NCBI GenBank assembly: GCA_000827325.1
Contig: KN832881.1
Span: 952,616-1,016,615 of the forward strand
Length of the DNA stretch: 64,000 bases
Origin: Oidiodendron maius Zn
Lineage: Eukaryota; Ascomycota; Leotiomycetes; Myxotrichaceae
Direction: 5' to 3'
The stretch's first letter is position 1, and each line of letters opens with the position of its first letter. This document shows positions 21,303 to 33,564 of the stretch, piece by piece. The notes beneath the pieces were generated by a model, which saw only the letters and a program-made list of their open reading frames with translations, did not search any database and had not been told where the DNA came from. The position numbers and the translations under genes are program-made.

Positions 21303-24300
21303 ATGTAAGTAAGGCGTATTTTTTTAGGAGAAGGCCCAAACTAATGTCTGTGTCAGGAGTATGTTGTCTCAGCTACTGTTTGCCTCACAGCTAACGTCTG
21401 CAACGCAGCTTCGATAGAACAAGTCTCTATCTTAGGGTAAGCTCAAATTACCGACCTTACATCTGCGTAGGATCTTAACTGTGCTCAGAATCCGTTCCTT
21501 CGATAATCAATACCGAGCGGCCCTAAAATTTAGCACTCCGTTAACACTCATCGTTGGATGTAATGGCTCAGGTAAAACTGTACGGCTACACCAATGATGT
21601 ATAAATACGCCCTATGCTGATTTTTACTAGACTATTATTGAATGCCTCAAGTATGCCACCACTGGCCAGCTTCCCCCGGGAACTAATAAAGGTGGCGCTT
21701 TCATCCACGACCCGAAGGTAAGTATTTTCACTTGCATGCATTATGCTCGACGACTAAGTTCACTATATAGCTATGTGGAGAGAAAGAGGTGATGGCGCAG
21801 GTGAAGCTGGCATTCAGAACTGGCTCTGGTGTGAAATTTGCTATCTCACGAAGTCTACAACTCACAGTCAAGAAAAATACTAGATCCATGAAAACCCTCG
21901 ATGGCACCCTCTTGATGAATAAGGATGGTGAGCGGACCGTGATATCTCAGCGTGTCGCAGAACTCGATGCGATCATACCGCAATATTTAGGAGTGTCGAC
22001 GGCAGTTCTGGATAACGTTATATTTTGTCATCAGGAAGATTCATTGTGGCCGATGAGCGAGCCTGTAACTTTGAAAAAGAAGTTTGACGCCATATTTGAG
22101 GCCCAGAAATACACAAAAGCTATTGAAAATCTCAAAAAGCTACGAAAGGAAAAGGGGCTGCTATTGAGAGATCTGAAGACCAAGGAAGAGCACAACAAAA
22201 TGGACAAAGATAAGGGTCTCAAGGTGGAGAAGCACTGCCAGCTTCTATCTAGCCAAATAGATGAACTTAGAGCAAAAGCCGAGGATCTTGACAAAAAAAT
22301 GAAAGCTGCGAAAGAGGTATCGAAGGAAAAGCGCATGCTTGCCGCTAATGCACTGACCGTTGTCAATGACTTGAATACTAAGATGGGTCACGAGTCTTTC
22401 CTGGTAAAGCAAGTCAATGCCATGAGAAATACCTTAGAAGAGCTGCAGGAGTCTGATGACTGGCTTCGCTCCACTTTGGAACAGTACGAGCAACGCATGG
22501 CTCAGTATCAAGACCAAGCTCAGGAATATCAGCTAAAATATCAAGAACATCAGCAAACTCTTTCAGGCTTACGTCGCGATATGTCGGAGAAACAAGCAGA
22601 AAAGGGACAGTATCAGGCCGAAAAGGATAGCTACGAGAGACAGATCATGGATCGTGCACAGCTAGTCAGGGAAGCAGCCCGACGGCATTCAATGCGTGGC
22701 TATGATGATAATCTTAACGAAGATCAAGTACAAGAATTCGTCTTGAGAGTGCGAAAACTGTCTCAAGATAAGGATAGAGAGTTGGAGCGCATTAAGAAGT
22801 TGACCGATGATGAATTGAGAGAAATTCAAGAAGTTCTTACTGAGCTCGATAACAATCGAAGTGCACGAACTCAAGACAGACTGAACGCCCGGCAGACAAT
22901 TACCGACAATGAGAGAAAGTTAATTCCAATTCAACGTGAGTTGGACTCCATCACTATGGATGAAGGTGCAAAGGCAACTTTGGAGGCATCTCTCAAGGAT
23001 GTACAAGATCGGTTGCAAAGAGCTACTACGGAGTACGAAGCAGCTGATTGGGATAAGAATCTACAAGTCGAGAATAGTCTGCTACGGGATCTAGAGGAAG
23101 AATCAGAGAGACTAACTGTAGAGCTTGTCCAGAGCAACAAGCGTGCCACTGACCGAGCACACTTTGAGCATCTCAAGAGGCTAGTTAAAGAGTCCCAGCA
23201 GAGTCTGGAAACTATGCTATCCACACATGGTGACTATCTCTCGTCTCTGCTCGGTCCTGGCTGGCAGGTGGCCAGCCTAGAACGCGAATATCAAGCAGTT
23301 TTGGACCAGAGAATCGAGGCCCTCGCAGAGGCCCAAAAGCAGCAAGAAGGCACCAACCATGATCTTGATGAGGTTCAATTCAAACTCAAAACGATTCGCG
23401 AAACGTTGAAAAAGAAAAAAGACGATATGCAAAGCTGCCAAGCGGCTGTATTGAGCTCCGTTACAACAGTGGACGGTAGGCCACTTACCAACGTCGATGA
23501 CTATTTGGAAGAACTTGATTTCCTAGAAAAGGAACGAAATGATATCCGAAAAGATATCGATGGCTATACATATGTTGCCGACTACTACGCCAAGTGTCTC
23601 GACGTTGTCAATTCCCAAAATAAGTGCAGGCTTTGCGACCGGAAGTTCACACAGAAGAAAGAGCAATCATTGGCATTAGAAAAGATCAATAAACAGCTCG
23701 CAAAAGATGCTAGAGCATCGTTGGAAAACGATTTTCAAAAGATCGATGAGGAGCTTCAGAAGGCCGTAACAGCCCGACCAAGATATGACACCTTCAAGAT
23801 TCTATCTGGATCTGAAATCCCCGAACTTGAGAAAGATCTGGAGATGGCTAGACAGAAAGAAGATGAGCTTGCCCGTATCATCCAACGCCATGACACTCTT
23901 GTCAACAAGGAAACGTCTGCAAAGAGAGAAGTTGAATCGTTAGCGAGCACAGTGCGAACCATCGTGGGATATAACAATGAGATTTCGAAGCATGAAGTGG
24001 ACATAGCTCGACTCTCTTCTCAGCAAAAATACTTTGGTAGCTCGCTGACGATTGAGGAGATGGATGAGCGGCAGTTAGTCTGCTCTGAACGAATTCGATC
24101 GCAAAAAGCCAAAATGCAGAAGCTATCCGGCGAGAAGGAAGTTGGAAAGACAGCGATAAGTAACTTACAAGTTGAGATGACTAACACGTCGAGCAAGGTC
24201 AACTCAGCTCAATACGCACTGGACAAAAAGAAGGACTTGCTTTCTCGGCTCGAGGCCTTGCGCGAGAACAGTACCATTCTGCGTGATGAGATAAAGCGAG

Positions 24301-25552
24301 CTGATGCGGACCTCGAAGCTTTGATTCCTCGTGTTGATAAAGCGCGAGCCCAGTATAACACCACCAAACAACGTGGCCGAGAGAAAGAAAAAGAGGTCCA
24401 AATGGATAAAGACAAGTTGGCAGATACCGTGAACAAATTCAACCTGGTGGAGGGAGGCATCAATCGATATATAAATGAGGGTGGAGCTCAGAAGCTTATG
24501 ACATGCGTCCAAGCAATCAAAACACTCGAGCTGAGCCAACAGCATATCGATGATGAGCTTTCCCAAATCACGAAATTGAATAATGAACTGAAGAAGAGAA
24601 TTGATAATAGTGAAAGAACAAAGAGAAGCATCGAGGACAATCTAAGATTCCGGGACTGTCTTAAAGATCTGGATAAAGTCAGGAAAGAGATTACAGATTT
24701 GAATGCACGCTGCGTGGAGGACGACTATGATCATCTGGATCGCGAGGCAACCAACGCCGAGAATTATCACGAGAGGCTGGTTTCTGAAAAAGGCCCAATC
24801 ATGGGAACAATAAAGTCAAAAGACGAGGAGCTTGCAAGGAACTTACAGGAGTGGGATACCGATTATCGACAAGCCGCACACAAGTATCGAGAGTCCCACA
24901 TTCAAGTTGAGATAACTAAGGCAGCAATTGAAGATCTTGGCAAATCCCAATCTGCTGTAGACAATGCGATCATGCAATACCACAGCATAAAAATGGAAGA
25001 GATCAATCGAATTGCTGGCGAGCTCTGGCAAAATACTTATCAAGGCACTGACGTTGACACCATCATGATTCGGTCAGAGAAAGAAAGCGAAAGTTCGACC
25101 ACTACCACTCGGAACTATAACTACCGTGTTGTGATGGTCAAACAGGACGTGGAAATGGATATGCGTGGGCGCTGCAGTGCTGGGCAAAAAGTTCTGGCCA
25201 GTATCATTATTCGCCTAGCTCTTGCTGAGTGCTTTGGCATTCAATGTGGTGTATGTTACCCCTTCCCAGTTCTTTTGTAGGTTACTAACGCACTTTGAAG
25301 CTCATTGCTTTAGATGAGCCTACCACAAATCTCGATCGAGACACCAGCAAATCCCTGGCGCAGTCGTTACATTCCATTATCAAGGCCCGCAGAGCACAGG
25401 CTAATTTTCAACTTATCGTTATTACTCACGACGAGGAATTCTTGAAAGAGATGAAGTGCCAAGATTTCTGCGACAACTATTACCGAGTCAGCAGAAATGA
25501 GAAGCAGAAGAGTGTTATTGATGCGGAACCTATTGGGAATATCTTATCATGA
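21303..25552 (+). CDS. RAD50: Rad50, ATPase subunit of the MRN/MRX DNA-repair complex
   Basis: Exons join(21303..21304, 21357..21358, 21409..21436, 21489..21579, 21631..21717, 21771..25250, 25301..25552), 1313 residues, the normal Rad50 length. It holds DNA ends and signals breaks with Mre11 and Nbs1. Domains: N-terminal ABC half with Walker [34 protein letters not shown]; a long coiled coil; the zinc hook CRLC starting near residue 689; the returning coiled coil; the signature region [19 protein letters not shown]; and Walker [13 protein letters not shown] with VITHDEEFL. The start region is unusual: AT, then a 2-nt exon GA, then CT, giving [11 protein letters not shown]. Both flanking introns (52 and 50 nt) have good donors, CTAAT/CTAAC branches and CAG ends. 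The last intron ends in GAAG just after a TACTAAC branch. Confidence 0.93.
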
Positions 25553-26214
25553 GTTTACCGGCGTTGTAATTCTTATATTTGGGACTTGGCGTTCTGGCTT
25601 TGTAGGACCTAAAGTCGCATTGACATTGCCTGGTAGGTGTAGAGGATGCCTACTTCTATTTGCTTTTTGATCATGGTGATCTGCATGGCCATGGTGTTCG
25701 ACGCTACACTTTGACATTCCGTGGGCGGTCTACCACTTATACTGTACAATATACTGGTTGCCCGGAATTTAAAAGTGCCTCCTATGCTATAACATGTGCT
25801 GGTCTAAAAAGCGGTATTACTTTCAAGTGTAGATAGTGCACTGATGTAGCACTCTAAGACGTATTGAAGCACAGAGCAGATGTCACCGCTTTCCCAGAAA
25901 AGCAGACTAGTATGAGTATCATTACATTTTAGGTGTTCTCACAAAGATAATCTCTATGTAAAAGTAGAACGAATGCAACTATATTTGATCTGTAATCAGT
26001 AAATTTCCTTCAAATTATATCAGACTCCATGGAGGGTACAGACATTTTGGCGCTAACGAGCTGTTTACAGAGCGTCGACGCGTTAAGGGGGGTCAGCCCA
26101 GCTTCTCGCTACACCACAACACCCGCTCTCAACTTTAACTTCAACCACATCCAAATCTATTTTGACGCTAACAAAAGACTGGCAAAGAACTCAATCACAA
26201 TAGCTGACCCAAAT
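25553..26214. other. Intergenic region after RAD50
   Basis: 662 bases, A/T-rich. The last 190 bases are open in the frame of the next gene and contain an earlier ATG at 26029, but composition (ACACCACAAC, CAACTTTAACTTC) looks like an untranslated leader. Nothing else is visible. Confidence 0.4.
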
Positions 26215-28775
26215 ATGGCAGATGGATCAAAAGATCGAGCAGACCCAAAAGACGGCAATTGTCTGCCACTAGTTGGCCTAGAAGACGACTCTGGGCAAGC
26301 ACTTGTTGCCAAGCCATACCAGAGACATGACAGGTATCGTCGACAAAGGGCAACGACGAATATACATAAAAAATTAGACTCGGAAGAAGAATCTATGGCT
26401 CTCCAGGCCTTAGGAAGAACCTTGAGCCGTAAACAGGTAATATCTCTCAGACTTCAGCATCACAATCGCGATATTCTAACCACAGATACAGCCACCAAGC
26501 GAACGGTCCTCTCATGCTGTAACGCCTACTGGGCATCGCACGTGGCTAGGGGAGCATGCTGTTCCCCAACATGGTTCATTACCTGCTGTTAATCCTTGGA
26601 TGCCGCGTACAACCTTTCAATTAACAGACAGCTCTGAAAGCACTTCCCAGATAGGCACTTGTACCAATCATCACAGTGGCTTGCAAAAGGAGAGTGTATC
26701 TGACAAACATGCAAGCTCTGAAAAGACCACAAAGGCTACAGAAAGCCTTCCCGGGCAATCATACCTCACTGGCTTCAACACTAGCCCTTCACGTAGCATG
26801 TATGAAGAGACAAAGCCCCCAGAGCATTCGATAATCAAAGCGTCCAACAGCAGCCATCCAGAATTGTACAGTGAAGAGACACAGCCAAACAAGCAGCTAC
26901 ATCGCCCAAGCCGCAATCCAAATCGACACTTCAACATTCATACAGTCAGCTCTTTCGCTGTGGAGCAACAATCTCCAGACTTCACGCTTTCTCGTAGCGA
27001 CTTTGACATGCCGTCACCTTTCCTGAATGAGCTGCAGCCAGGTTTCACCGCCTCTCAAGGTAGTTTTCAAAATTCTGGCTCCTTTGATCACGAGTCGCAA
27101 TCCCAGGTTTTTCTCCCTAGTCTTGGAAATATCCTCGGTAGGGAACGGAACGAAAGCTCAGACTCTCGAACCGGTCAAGATGGCAATTTCCTGATAGAAA
27201 GATGCTTTGCGGATGGCCCACGACAAATCGAGTTGTGTAATGCCCTGGGGAGTAATGTTAAAGAAACAGGCAGCCCGTTAGAATACGAGTCGCAATATAC
27301 AAGCTTTGGTGGTGATCAGCTGCGACCGCACCAGGCAAGGTGCTTCAATCGGGCGAGCGGATACACACGGCTCGGCGCCAACAAGTTTGCCAACCTCCAG
27401 GATGTTGGAAACTTCTACGGACAAAATTCTCCAGCATCCAGTCACAACAGTATTCAGTCTGGATATAAGCCAGCGTATGTGCGCTTTGGTGTAGCACTAC
27501 GCGGTGAATCATCCCAAACATCCAATTCGCGAGACCCTTCAGACGTTACTAGACTTCGATATCCTCCTCAGGGTGGACAAAGCTTTAATGAATCTGGACC
27601 GCGAGACTTCTCAGCCCTTCTTGCCACTCCAAATCGTCAACTCGAATATGGACATAGCATTGAATCTTCAACTAGCTTGCACTCTCCTGAGCTTGAATAC
27701 GGCCAGCAACGCTCCAACTCGGCCCGAGGTTGCGACGGACCAAGTTCATATGATGAGCGTCCACTCCCTCCCCTGCCTGGAAAAGCACACGAGAAAGAAG
27801 AAATCCTTCAACTAGGCCAAAATTCGGCACTAGTGCAAAGCGGATCCGTACTAGATATCGACAGTAGAGGAATACCTCTCGATGAGGGAGGTGGTTTTGC
27901 AAAAAGGCTCAGAGCAGGTCAGCTGCGGAAAGCGAAATCTGGATTTCTAGGTTATTCAGATGCTCCTCCAACAAGCTCCCTGCCTAGGCCATTTACACCA
28001 GACGTCCTTTTCCAAAGAAAGCCGCCACCAGTACCTCCTCCAACGTCAAGGCCAGCGACAGGGTTTAATCACTTGATAAATGCGGTTCCTATTGGATCAG
28101 GGGTTAATTATTTGGCCCGCATATCTGAACTCGCCACAGCAACTTCGTCAGCGGGCCGTGAATTCATGATGCAGAATAAAGCCGAAAGAGTCGTGAGATC
28201 TCTCACGCGGTCCAACACAGAAAGTGTCTTATCAAGGTTGAAGGAGCTGGAGGCCAAGGTCGACTGGCTAGGTGATAGTCTGTGGAAAGGCAGCAGCGAT
28301 GCCCGGAGATTATTCACCGGTCAACATAACGAAACCATCAAGAGTTTCTATATCGAAGTGAGAACCCCCATCCACTCGTATTGAATGCTCTCTAACAATT
28401 CTAGATGATAAGGAACTTGACAAATGTAACATGGGGTTTGGAGCAAATTGCAAGAGAGAAAGGAACCCTGCGATGCGTCAAAAGTATGAGAGCTGAGACG
28501 ACGGCATTACTAGAAGCAATCGTTAGGAGCTTAACGGTAAAGGCCTAAGTTGGTCCTAACTTTTGGACATCGCTAATGTATAGCAGAAGTTGGTTAGAAG
28601 CATGGAGCCATATGTTGGGACCCAAATCATTCGTGACCAACATGCTGATAGAGGCGATCACCTTATAACACGATTTAAGCGTTGCGTAGAGGTATGGAGT
28701 AGCCTTGCAAAGTCTTCAACGAACGTCGACAAGGACTCGGCGCCATTGAATCTCACAACCTCACGGCTATTATAA
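26215..28775 (+). CDS. Unrecognised Ser/Pro-rich protein with conserved-looking C-terminal helical region
   Basis: Exons join(26215..26436, 26486..28357, 28405..28536, 28584..28775), 805 residues. No family recognised. The N-terminus (MADGSKDRADPKDGN, then YRRQRATTNIHKKLDSEEE) is charged. Residues about 90-540 are low-complexity, rich in Ser, Gln, Pro and Asn, with a proline-rich stretch KPPPVPPPTSRP that could bind SH3 domains. The last 230 residues are ordered and helical: NYLARISELATATSSAGREF, ESVLSRLKELEAKVDWLGDSL, then MIRNLTNVTWGLEQIAREKG and TRFKRCVEVWSSLAKS. All three introns are short with CTAAC/CTAAT branches and keep phase, which supports a real gene. A longer start at 26029 (62 extra residues) is possible but looks like leader. 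It lies between RAD50 and a decayed antiporter gene. Confidence 0.6.
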
Positions 28776-28929
28776 GCGGCTATTACTGGATGTATTTTGC
28801 TCTGCAGAATTTTTTGTCTCGCAGAGGGCAAGGTTGGGATAGTAGGTGCTTTGGAAGCCGCGCCTCTTTCTGGAGCTATAGCAGGAGGATATGCATTCTC
28901 AAGCATAGGTTTGAGCACAAGGATGCTCT

Positions 28930-30674
28930 GTCACTTGTTGCCGACTTAACTGCTGGTATTCGAATAGCCAGTTCATCTGTGTAGTTTGTTGTGTCAATCT
29001 TCGTGCTATAACTCCAACCCCTAATGGTCCAGTGATAGTGCACAGAACCACAGCCCAGGAAATGACTTGGAATATATCCTCATTCGAGGATGTGTTGCCA
29101 AATTCATTTGAAAGACGTAAAGTCAGCGTTCTGGAGCTCTGTGATAAGGAGGCGATGAGGAATCCGATCTCCCCTCTGGCCACCCTCGCAAAGCCGACAA
29201 GCAGAGCGACGGCGTGTGGCGGTGTTGTGGGGGCTGATTCATTCTGAGCCTGCAATTGTGTGTGACAGGCATGGGACTTCATTTGCATGTTTGACACAAC
29301 TTTCTCAGAATTGCGAAGACGACACTCCTTCCCGCGACGGCGAGAGTGAGTAAGTTTTATAGTTCGCTAGATTTTCGCAGTACTCAAAGTAGATAGCAGA
29401 GCTGACGCAACGTTTAGCAGCAATCATAAGCAGAGCATACGCAAGGCCATTCCAGACGATTGCTCCAGTAAACATGCTTCCGATGGGAATCGAAAATCCA
29501 ATCGAAACCTAGCAGATGCAAGTCAGCAACAACCAGCTCCTCAATTCATAAGACGATAAACCGATAATATAGCGGAAGAATTATGTCAACACAATGTTTA
29601 ACAACATCGCCAAATGTGCCTCGAAGGACGTTAAGTAAGAGGGTACGCAATTCGAGAATATAAAAATGAAAAGGAGATTTGTTAATGAAGTAAGGACTTA
29701 CAAAGAAGAATGGCATGAGTACAAATTCCATCAGCTGCTTGTAATTCTGCTCATACTGTTTCAAGGGTGCTTTGCCTGATGCCGATTCAATAGAGTTTGT
29801 GGCATCCCAGAAATAATTGATCATTCCCCCAGCAATGAAAGCAGCAAGCAGAAGCGAGGCATCAAATGACGGAGGCAATCACAATGAGTGCAATTAGAGC
29901 TAGAGTGAAGAGAAGCGAGTTGAATTGGGGATATGGTGTGATAAGTTTGCTGACGTTTTTCGAATATGGCCCACGAGAGAAGTCTGGGATGTTGAAGATC
30001 CTTGGTTACCATAGAGAGATGCCACAGGCCACGCCCGAATTGGTCTTAGTACGAAAGCCATAAAGTATAGGACGACAATTAATAAGCCAAAACTTGACAC
30101 AATGGGTCTGGCAATGACGCATTCTCCAGTTTCACCACTCCCAAGTGTTGTCACAATGTTAACCATAACTAGGCCAACATCATCCATTAATGCAGCCCCA
30201 ACAAGAACCACGCCTACACGAGACCTCTGCAAATTGGCAGAAGATAGAATAGCGAATGTGGTACCTAACGACGTCAAACACAGCGAAGCCCCAGCAGAAA
30301 ATGCTGCCAATGGGCGCGGGTACACTGTGCCAGCACTGCTGCTGAACGGCAGCACAAGCAGGATAAATGATAAAGCAATCGGAATCAACAGCTCCACAGT
30401 AGCAGTAGATATGGACATAAATCCACTCTTATGCAGCAGCGTAAGATCAGTGCTAAGACTAGCTAAAGGCTTGAATTGCCTCTTGCGTGCCCTGTGTTAA
30501 CCATGCTGTGCCACCGACGGGAAGGTCTCAAACAACGCCTATAGAATTTACCCTATAATGCCACAATCCAGGAGACGATCAAGCGCATACCAGATACCAT
30601 TCAGCAGCAGAAGGAATGAGGGCCAAAGAGAGGATCACGGCGATTCTAGGTTCCTCATAAGGGAGATACGCCAT
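28930..30674 (-). pseudogene. Decayed CPA2-type cation/proton antiporter (Kef-like, fungal Na+/H+ exchanger family)
   Basis: Pieces of a fungal CPA2 antiporter are readable in the right order but in different frames. From the start: MAYLPYEEPRIAVILSLALI, then after a 1-nt shift near 30613 LLLLNGIWYALDRLLDCGII. A stop-interrupted WLTQGTQEAIQ follows near 30500; the family's next transmembrane block is missing. Intact frames then give LSTDLTLLHKSGF, ELLIPIALSFILLV, SLGTTFAILS, LMDDVGLVMVNIV; after a shift, ASLLLAAFIAGGMINYFWD and EFVLMPFFF; then SIGFSIPIGSMFTG and, after more stops, ARVARGEIGFLIASL and WAVVLCTITGPLGVGV. Several introns are still recognisable. The multiple shifts, stops and at least one deletion make it a pseudogene unless the sequence is poor here. 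Confidence 0.78.
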
Positions 30675-31164
30675 CCTTCTGTCCGTCTGGATGTTGTAAA
30701 TGTCCTTGAAGGAGATGACGGAGTGAGGTAATGTATTCAGTTATTAGCCACGTATAATCCACCGTATCCCATGGTAGAAAGTGAGAAAGTGGTATGATCG
30801 AGTGAGCGAGCGAGGTCAGGAAATCTTAAGGACTTAGCGACTCAGCTTCGCTTACCATGTCAGATAAGGTGCTTCATTAAGCCTCGTTCTTCCATCAAAT
30901 TTCTTCATGCAAGATGGAAAAAAATTACATTGAAGTCAGTAAATGTTTAATTGTCTAGACTAATAGTATCATAGTTTGCTTCTTGGGAAACAAGAAGCTA
31001 CTTTTTTCACGGCGGTCCTCACGGCTATCGTTGTCATTCTTCACCCCACATAACGCTTGCGTTATCAGAACCCCTGCCGAGGGCGCTAAATAAACTTTAT
31101 GGATTTTCTCCAGTCAGTCAGAGACGGACAGCCATTCTCATCCATCCTTCGACAGTCAACCACC
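30675..31164. promoter_or_regulatory. Region between the antiporter pseudogene and the TMA23-like gene
   Basis: 490 bases holding the former antiporter promoter and the promoter of the G-patch gene. An in-frame ATG at 31099 precedes the chosen start; the family consensus begins at MNAHALLTSQGW, so 31099-31164 is treated as leader. Confidence 0.4.
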
Positions 31165-31818
31165 ATGAACGCTCACGCTCTCCTTACATCACAAGGGTGG
31201 AGAGGGTCAGGACACTCCCTGCACCCCACGAGTGACACCACCGGCCTCTCACGTCCTCTTCTCGTCGCCCAAAAAACTAATACCTTCGGTATTGGAAAGA
31301 AGCAGCACAAAACGGCTGATATGTGGTGGATGAATGCTTTCGACAAGTCACTGAAGGGCCTAGATACGAGCAAGGATGGCAAAGTAGTCCAGACGGTCAC
31401 GAATTCAGGATTGGACATGGTGGTCAAGGGCGGCGCGAAGTATGTTGGGAACAACGGAGGATTATATGCCAGCTTTGTGAAGGGCGAACCTTTAAGTGGG
31501 ACGATCACGCCTGAGGAACAAAAGACAGAAGATGGCTCACGAGAGCCACCATCGAAGAAGAAGAGAAAGAACGAGGACAGGGAGTCCAAGGAACAGCGAC
31601 GAGCAAGAAAAGCTGCCAAACGAGTACAGCGGGCAAAAGAGGCTGCAGCCGAGGAAGATACCCCTGTTGAAGAAGCGGAAGGTAGCAGTTTACAAAAGCC
31701 AGAGACGAAAGAGGAACGAAGGGAGCGAAAACGGCAAAAGGTAGTCCGGACGGCAACACGAGACATTGGTCCAGCTTCATCAGAAAGTAAGAAGAAAAAG
31801 AAGCGGCGGAAAGAGTAG
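31165..31818 (+). CDS. TMA23: Tma23-like G-patch nucleolar protein
   Basis: Intronless, 217 residues. Yeast Tma23 is a nucleolar G-patch protein linked to 40S ribosome biogenesis. The N-terminal signature is clear: MNAHALLTSQGWRGSGHSLH, then GLSRPLLVAQKTNTFGIGKK and WWMNAFDKSLKGLD. The glycine pattern of a short G-patch is visible. The C-terminal half is very basic with acidic patches (EQRRARKAAKRVQRAKE, KEERRERKRQKVV, SKKKKKRRKE), matching a nucleolar localisation. The start is chosen by the family consensus; a start at 31099 would add 22 residues. It opens a neighbourhood of RNA-processing genes. Confidence 0.85.
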   Translation: MNAHALLTSQGWRGSGHSLHPTSDTTGLSRPLLVAQKTNTFGIGKKQHKTADMWWMNAFDKSLKGLDTSKDGKVVQTVTNSGLDMVVKGGAKYVGNNGGLYASFVKGEPLSGTITPEEQKTEDGSREPPSKKKRKNEDRESKEQRRARKAAKRVQRAKEAAAEEDTPVEEAEGSSLQKPETKEERRERKRQKVVRTATRDIGPASSESKKKKKRRKE

Positions 31819-31911
31819 AAGGCAATGTGATTTGGCATTATGAAAGCATGGCGCTTGGAGTTATTATAGAACGTGAGCGCATAGAGTTTTGTACGCTACA
31901 AGAATAAAGAT

Positions 31912-33161
31912 TTATGTCTCCTTGGGTATCTTTCCGGGTTTGTTGGACAATAACCACGGCCTCCGCTCCCAGAATTCGTCCTTGATAATATCCAGATGAT
32001 GAATCGTGATCGGGGCCTTCGCTCTCCTCTTTTTGTCCTTCTCTACCTGGGTCTTTGATATTTCTAGTTCCTCCGCAGTCTTTGCTCCATCCTCATCGGC
32101 GGGCGGTTGAGCTGATCCGGGTTCGACGAGCTCATACTGGTTTATCAAGTCAGTCGAAGGATTCGTAAGAGGGGCTAAAAGATACTAACGTCTCTGAAGA
32201 CGACACTCCCTTTCTTGTACATATCCGGTTCATTATTATAATTGATCTTGAACCTTGAGAATAATATTTCGTTCTTCTCCGAAGCAAGTGAACCCTAGAT
32301 GCGAGGACAGTTAGGTGAGAATTTCCTATCCGGAAGAGACCTACTGCAAGTTCTTTCTCCGCAGTTTTCGTGTCCATGCCACCTTGCTGTACCAGTGCCC
32401 AGAAGGTTGTATTATAGAGATTATTTATGTGGCCTGAGTAGCCATTAAGTTAAGCTCAAATTTAGAGTAGACGCAAATGACAATGCTCACAGTCAACCTG
32501 TCTCCAGCTTAAGTAGTCTCTCAAATTCCGGACACTTGGATACTGCACTGCCCTTCCATCGAAGCTCGGAAGAGGGGGTGATAATGGTAAGTCTGGAAAG
32601 TACTGGGCCCAGAAGTGAACATAGTATGATGTGAAAGTCGACACGATGGTCGTCACAAGTTTGCTTTTCGGATATCAATATTAATCTTTTAAGTTTTGAA
32701 GAAAGAGGTATACCTCGATCGTCTCTCAAACAGAGTGCAGGATTTGTGTAAGACGAAGCTTGAACATAAATAGAAAGTTATAAATGATGCAAAGTTAAGA
32801 GCTCACGGCCTTTCATTGGACTTTACCTATACTCATCACTAATTCCATAAGCTATGACAACGTCTGGCAGTTCTTTCAGGACGGCCTTCGCCGCCGCATT
32901 CATGAGATCAATTCCCCGACGATCATTTGGCTTTTCGAAGGCATATTTATCCGAGAACCTTTCTAATATGTGAGATTCATCGCCATAAAGCTTAGAGCTC
33001 GACTCAACTTGTGAAAGCCCCGCCCATCGATTCGCACTACCACCCAAGTATTCGGTAGCAGAATATCAGCCTGCTCAAAGGCCCTGACATATTCATATCT
33101 GTATAGCTTCAGCAATGCATTACAAATAAGAAGAGAGTAAAGTTTACTTTGAATTGGCCAT
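31912..33161 (-). CDS. THG1: tRNA-His guanylyltransferase
   Basis: Eight exons: complement(31912..32136, 32190..32294, 32345..32433, 32491..32663, 32714..32758, 32827..32958, 33009..33098, 33148..33161), 290 residues. Thg1 adds the essential G at position -1 of tRNA-His by reverse polymerisation. Signatures: [13 protein letters not shown]; the metal-binding [34 protein letters not shown]; the second metal site [56 protein letters not shown]; and a fungal C-terminal extension ending [12 protein letters not shown]. Three of its seven introns end in AAG (AGAAAG, TTCAAG, GAAAAG), and family sequence fixes each one; for the first, the nearby TTAG would bring in a stop codon. The 14-nt first exon encodes only MANSK. 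Confidence 0.94.
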
Positions 33162-33564
33162 TTCCAGGTTTATCTGCTACCAAAGATCCAGCTCTTCTGT
33201 TATTGTTACGTTGAATAAGTACTCTACCCCGCAAAAAGCGGTGAGGCTCACAATGGCAGAAATATTCTGCATCTATCCTCCTGCGACAAAAACTCTTGGA
33301 ACCCTCGATATCCTAATTGAGTATTTAATTTCGAATCTCACTTCGCTTCGTGGGAGGTTGAGCGAGGCGCTCAGCGACGATTTGTTTCTGGGATTTTAAC
33401 AAACATATTGGCAGAACGTGAGGTGATAGGACGACGCTTAAATCGAGCACCACTATATGATAATACATGGTCAGAGCGTGAGAGGTTCTAAGGGTTAGAA
33501 ATTTGGAAACGCTCGAGATGATGCTATCTATGCCTTTCAATAACCTTGCTAAATTCCAAGTGTG
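33162..33564. other. Intergenic region between THG1 and NTR2
   Basis: 403 bases between two minus-strand genes: promoter of THG1 and 3' end of NTR2. No gene, RNA or repeat seen. Confidence 0.4.

Noticed and set aside
30102-30500. A plus-strand gene over the antiporter pseudogene
   Set aside because: It is the antisense of clearly recognisable transmembrane segments of the CPA2 family.
31099-31164. Earlier start for the TMA23-like gene
   Set aside because: The family consensus begins at MNAHALLTSQGW (31165), and the extra 22 residues look like leader sequence.
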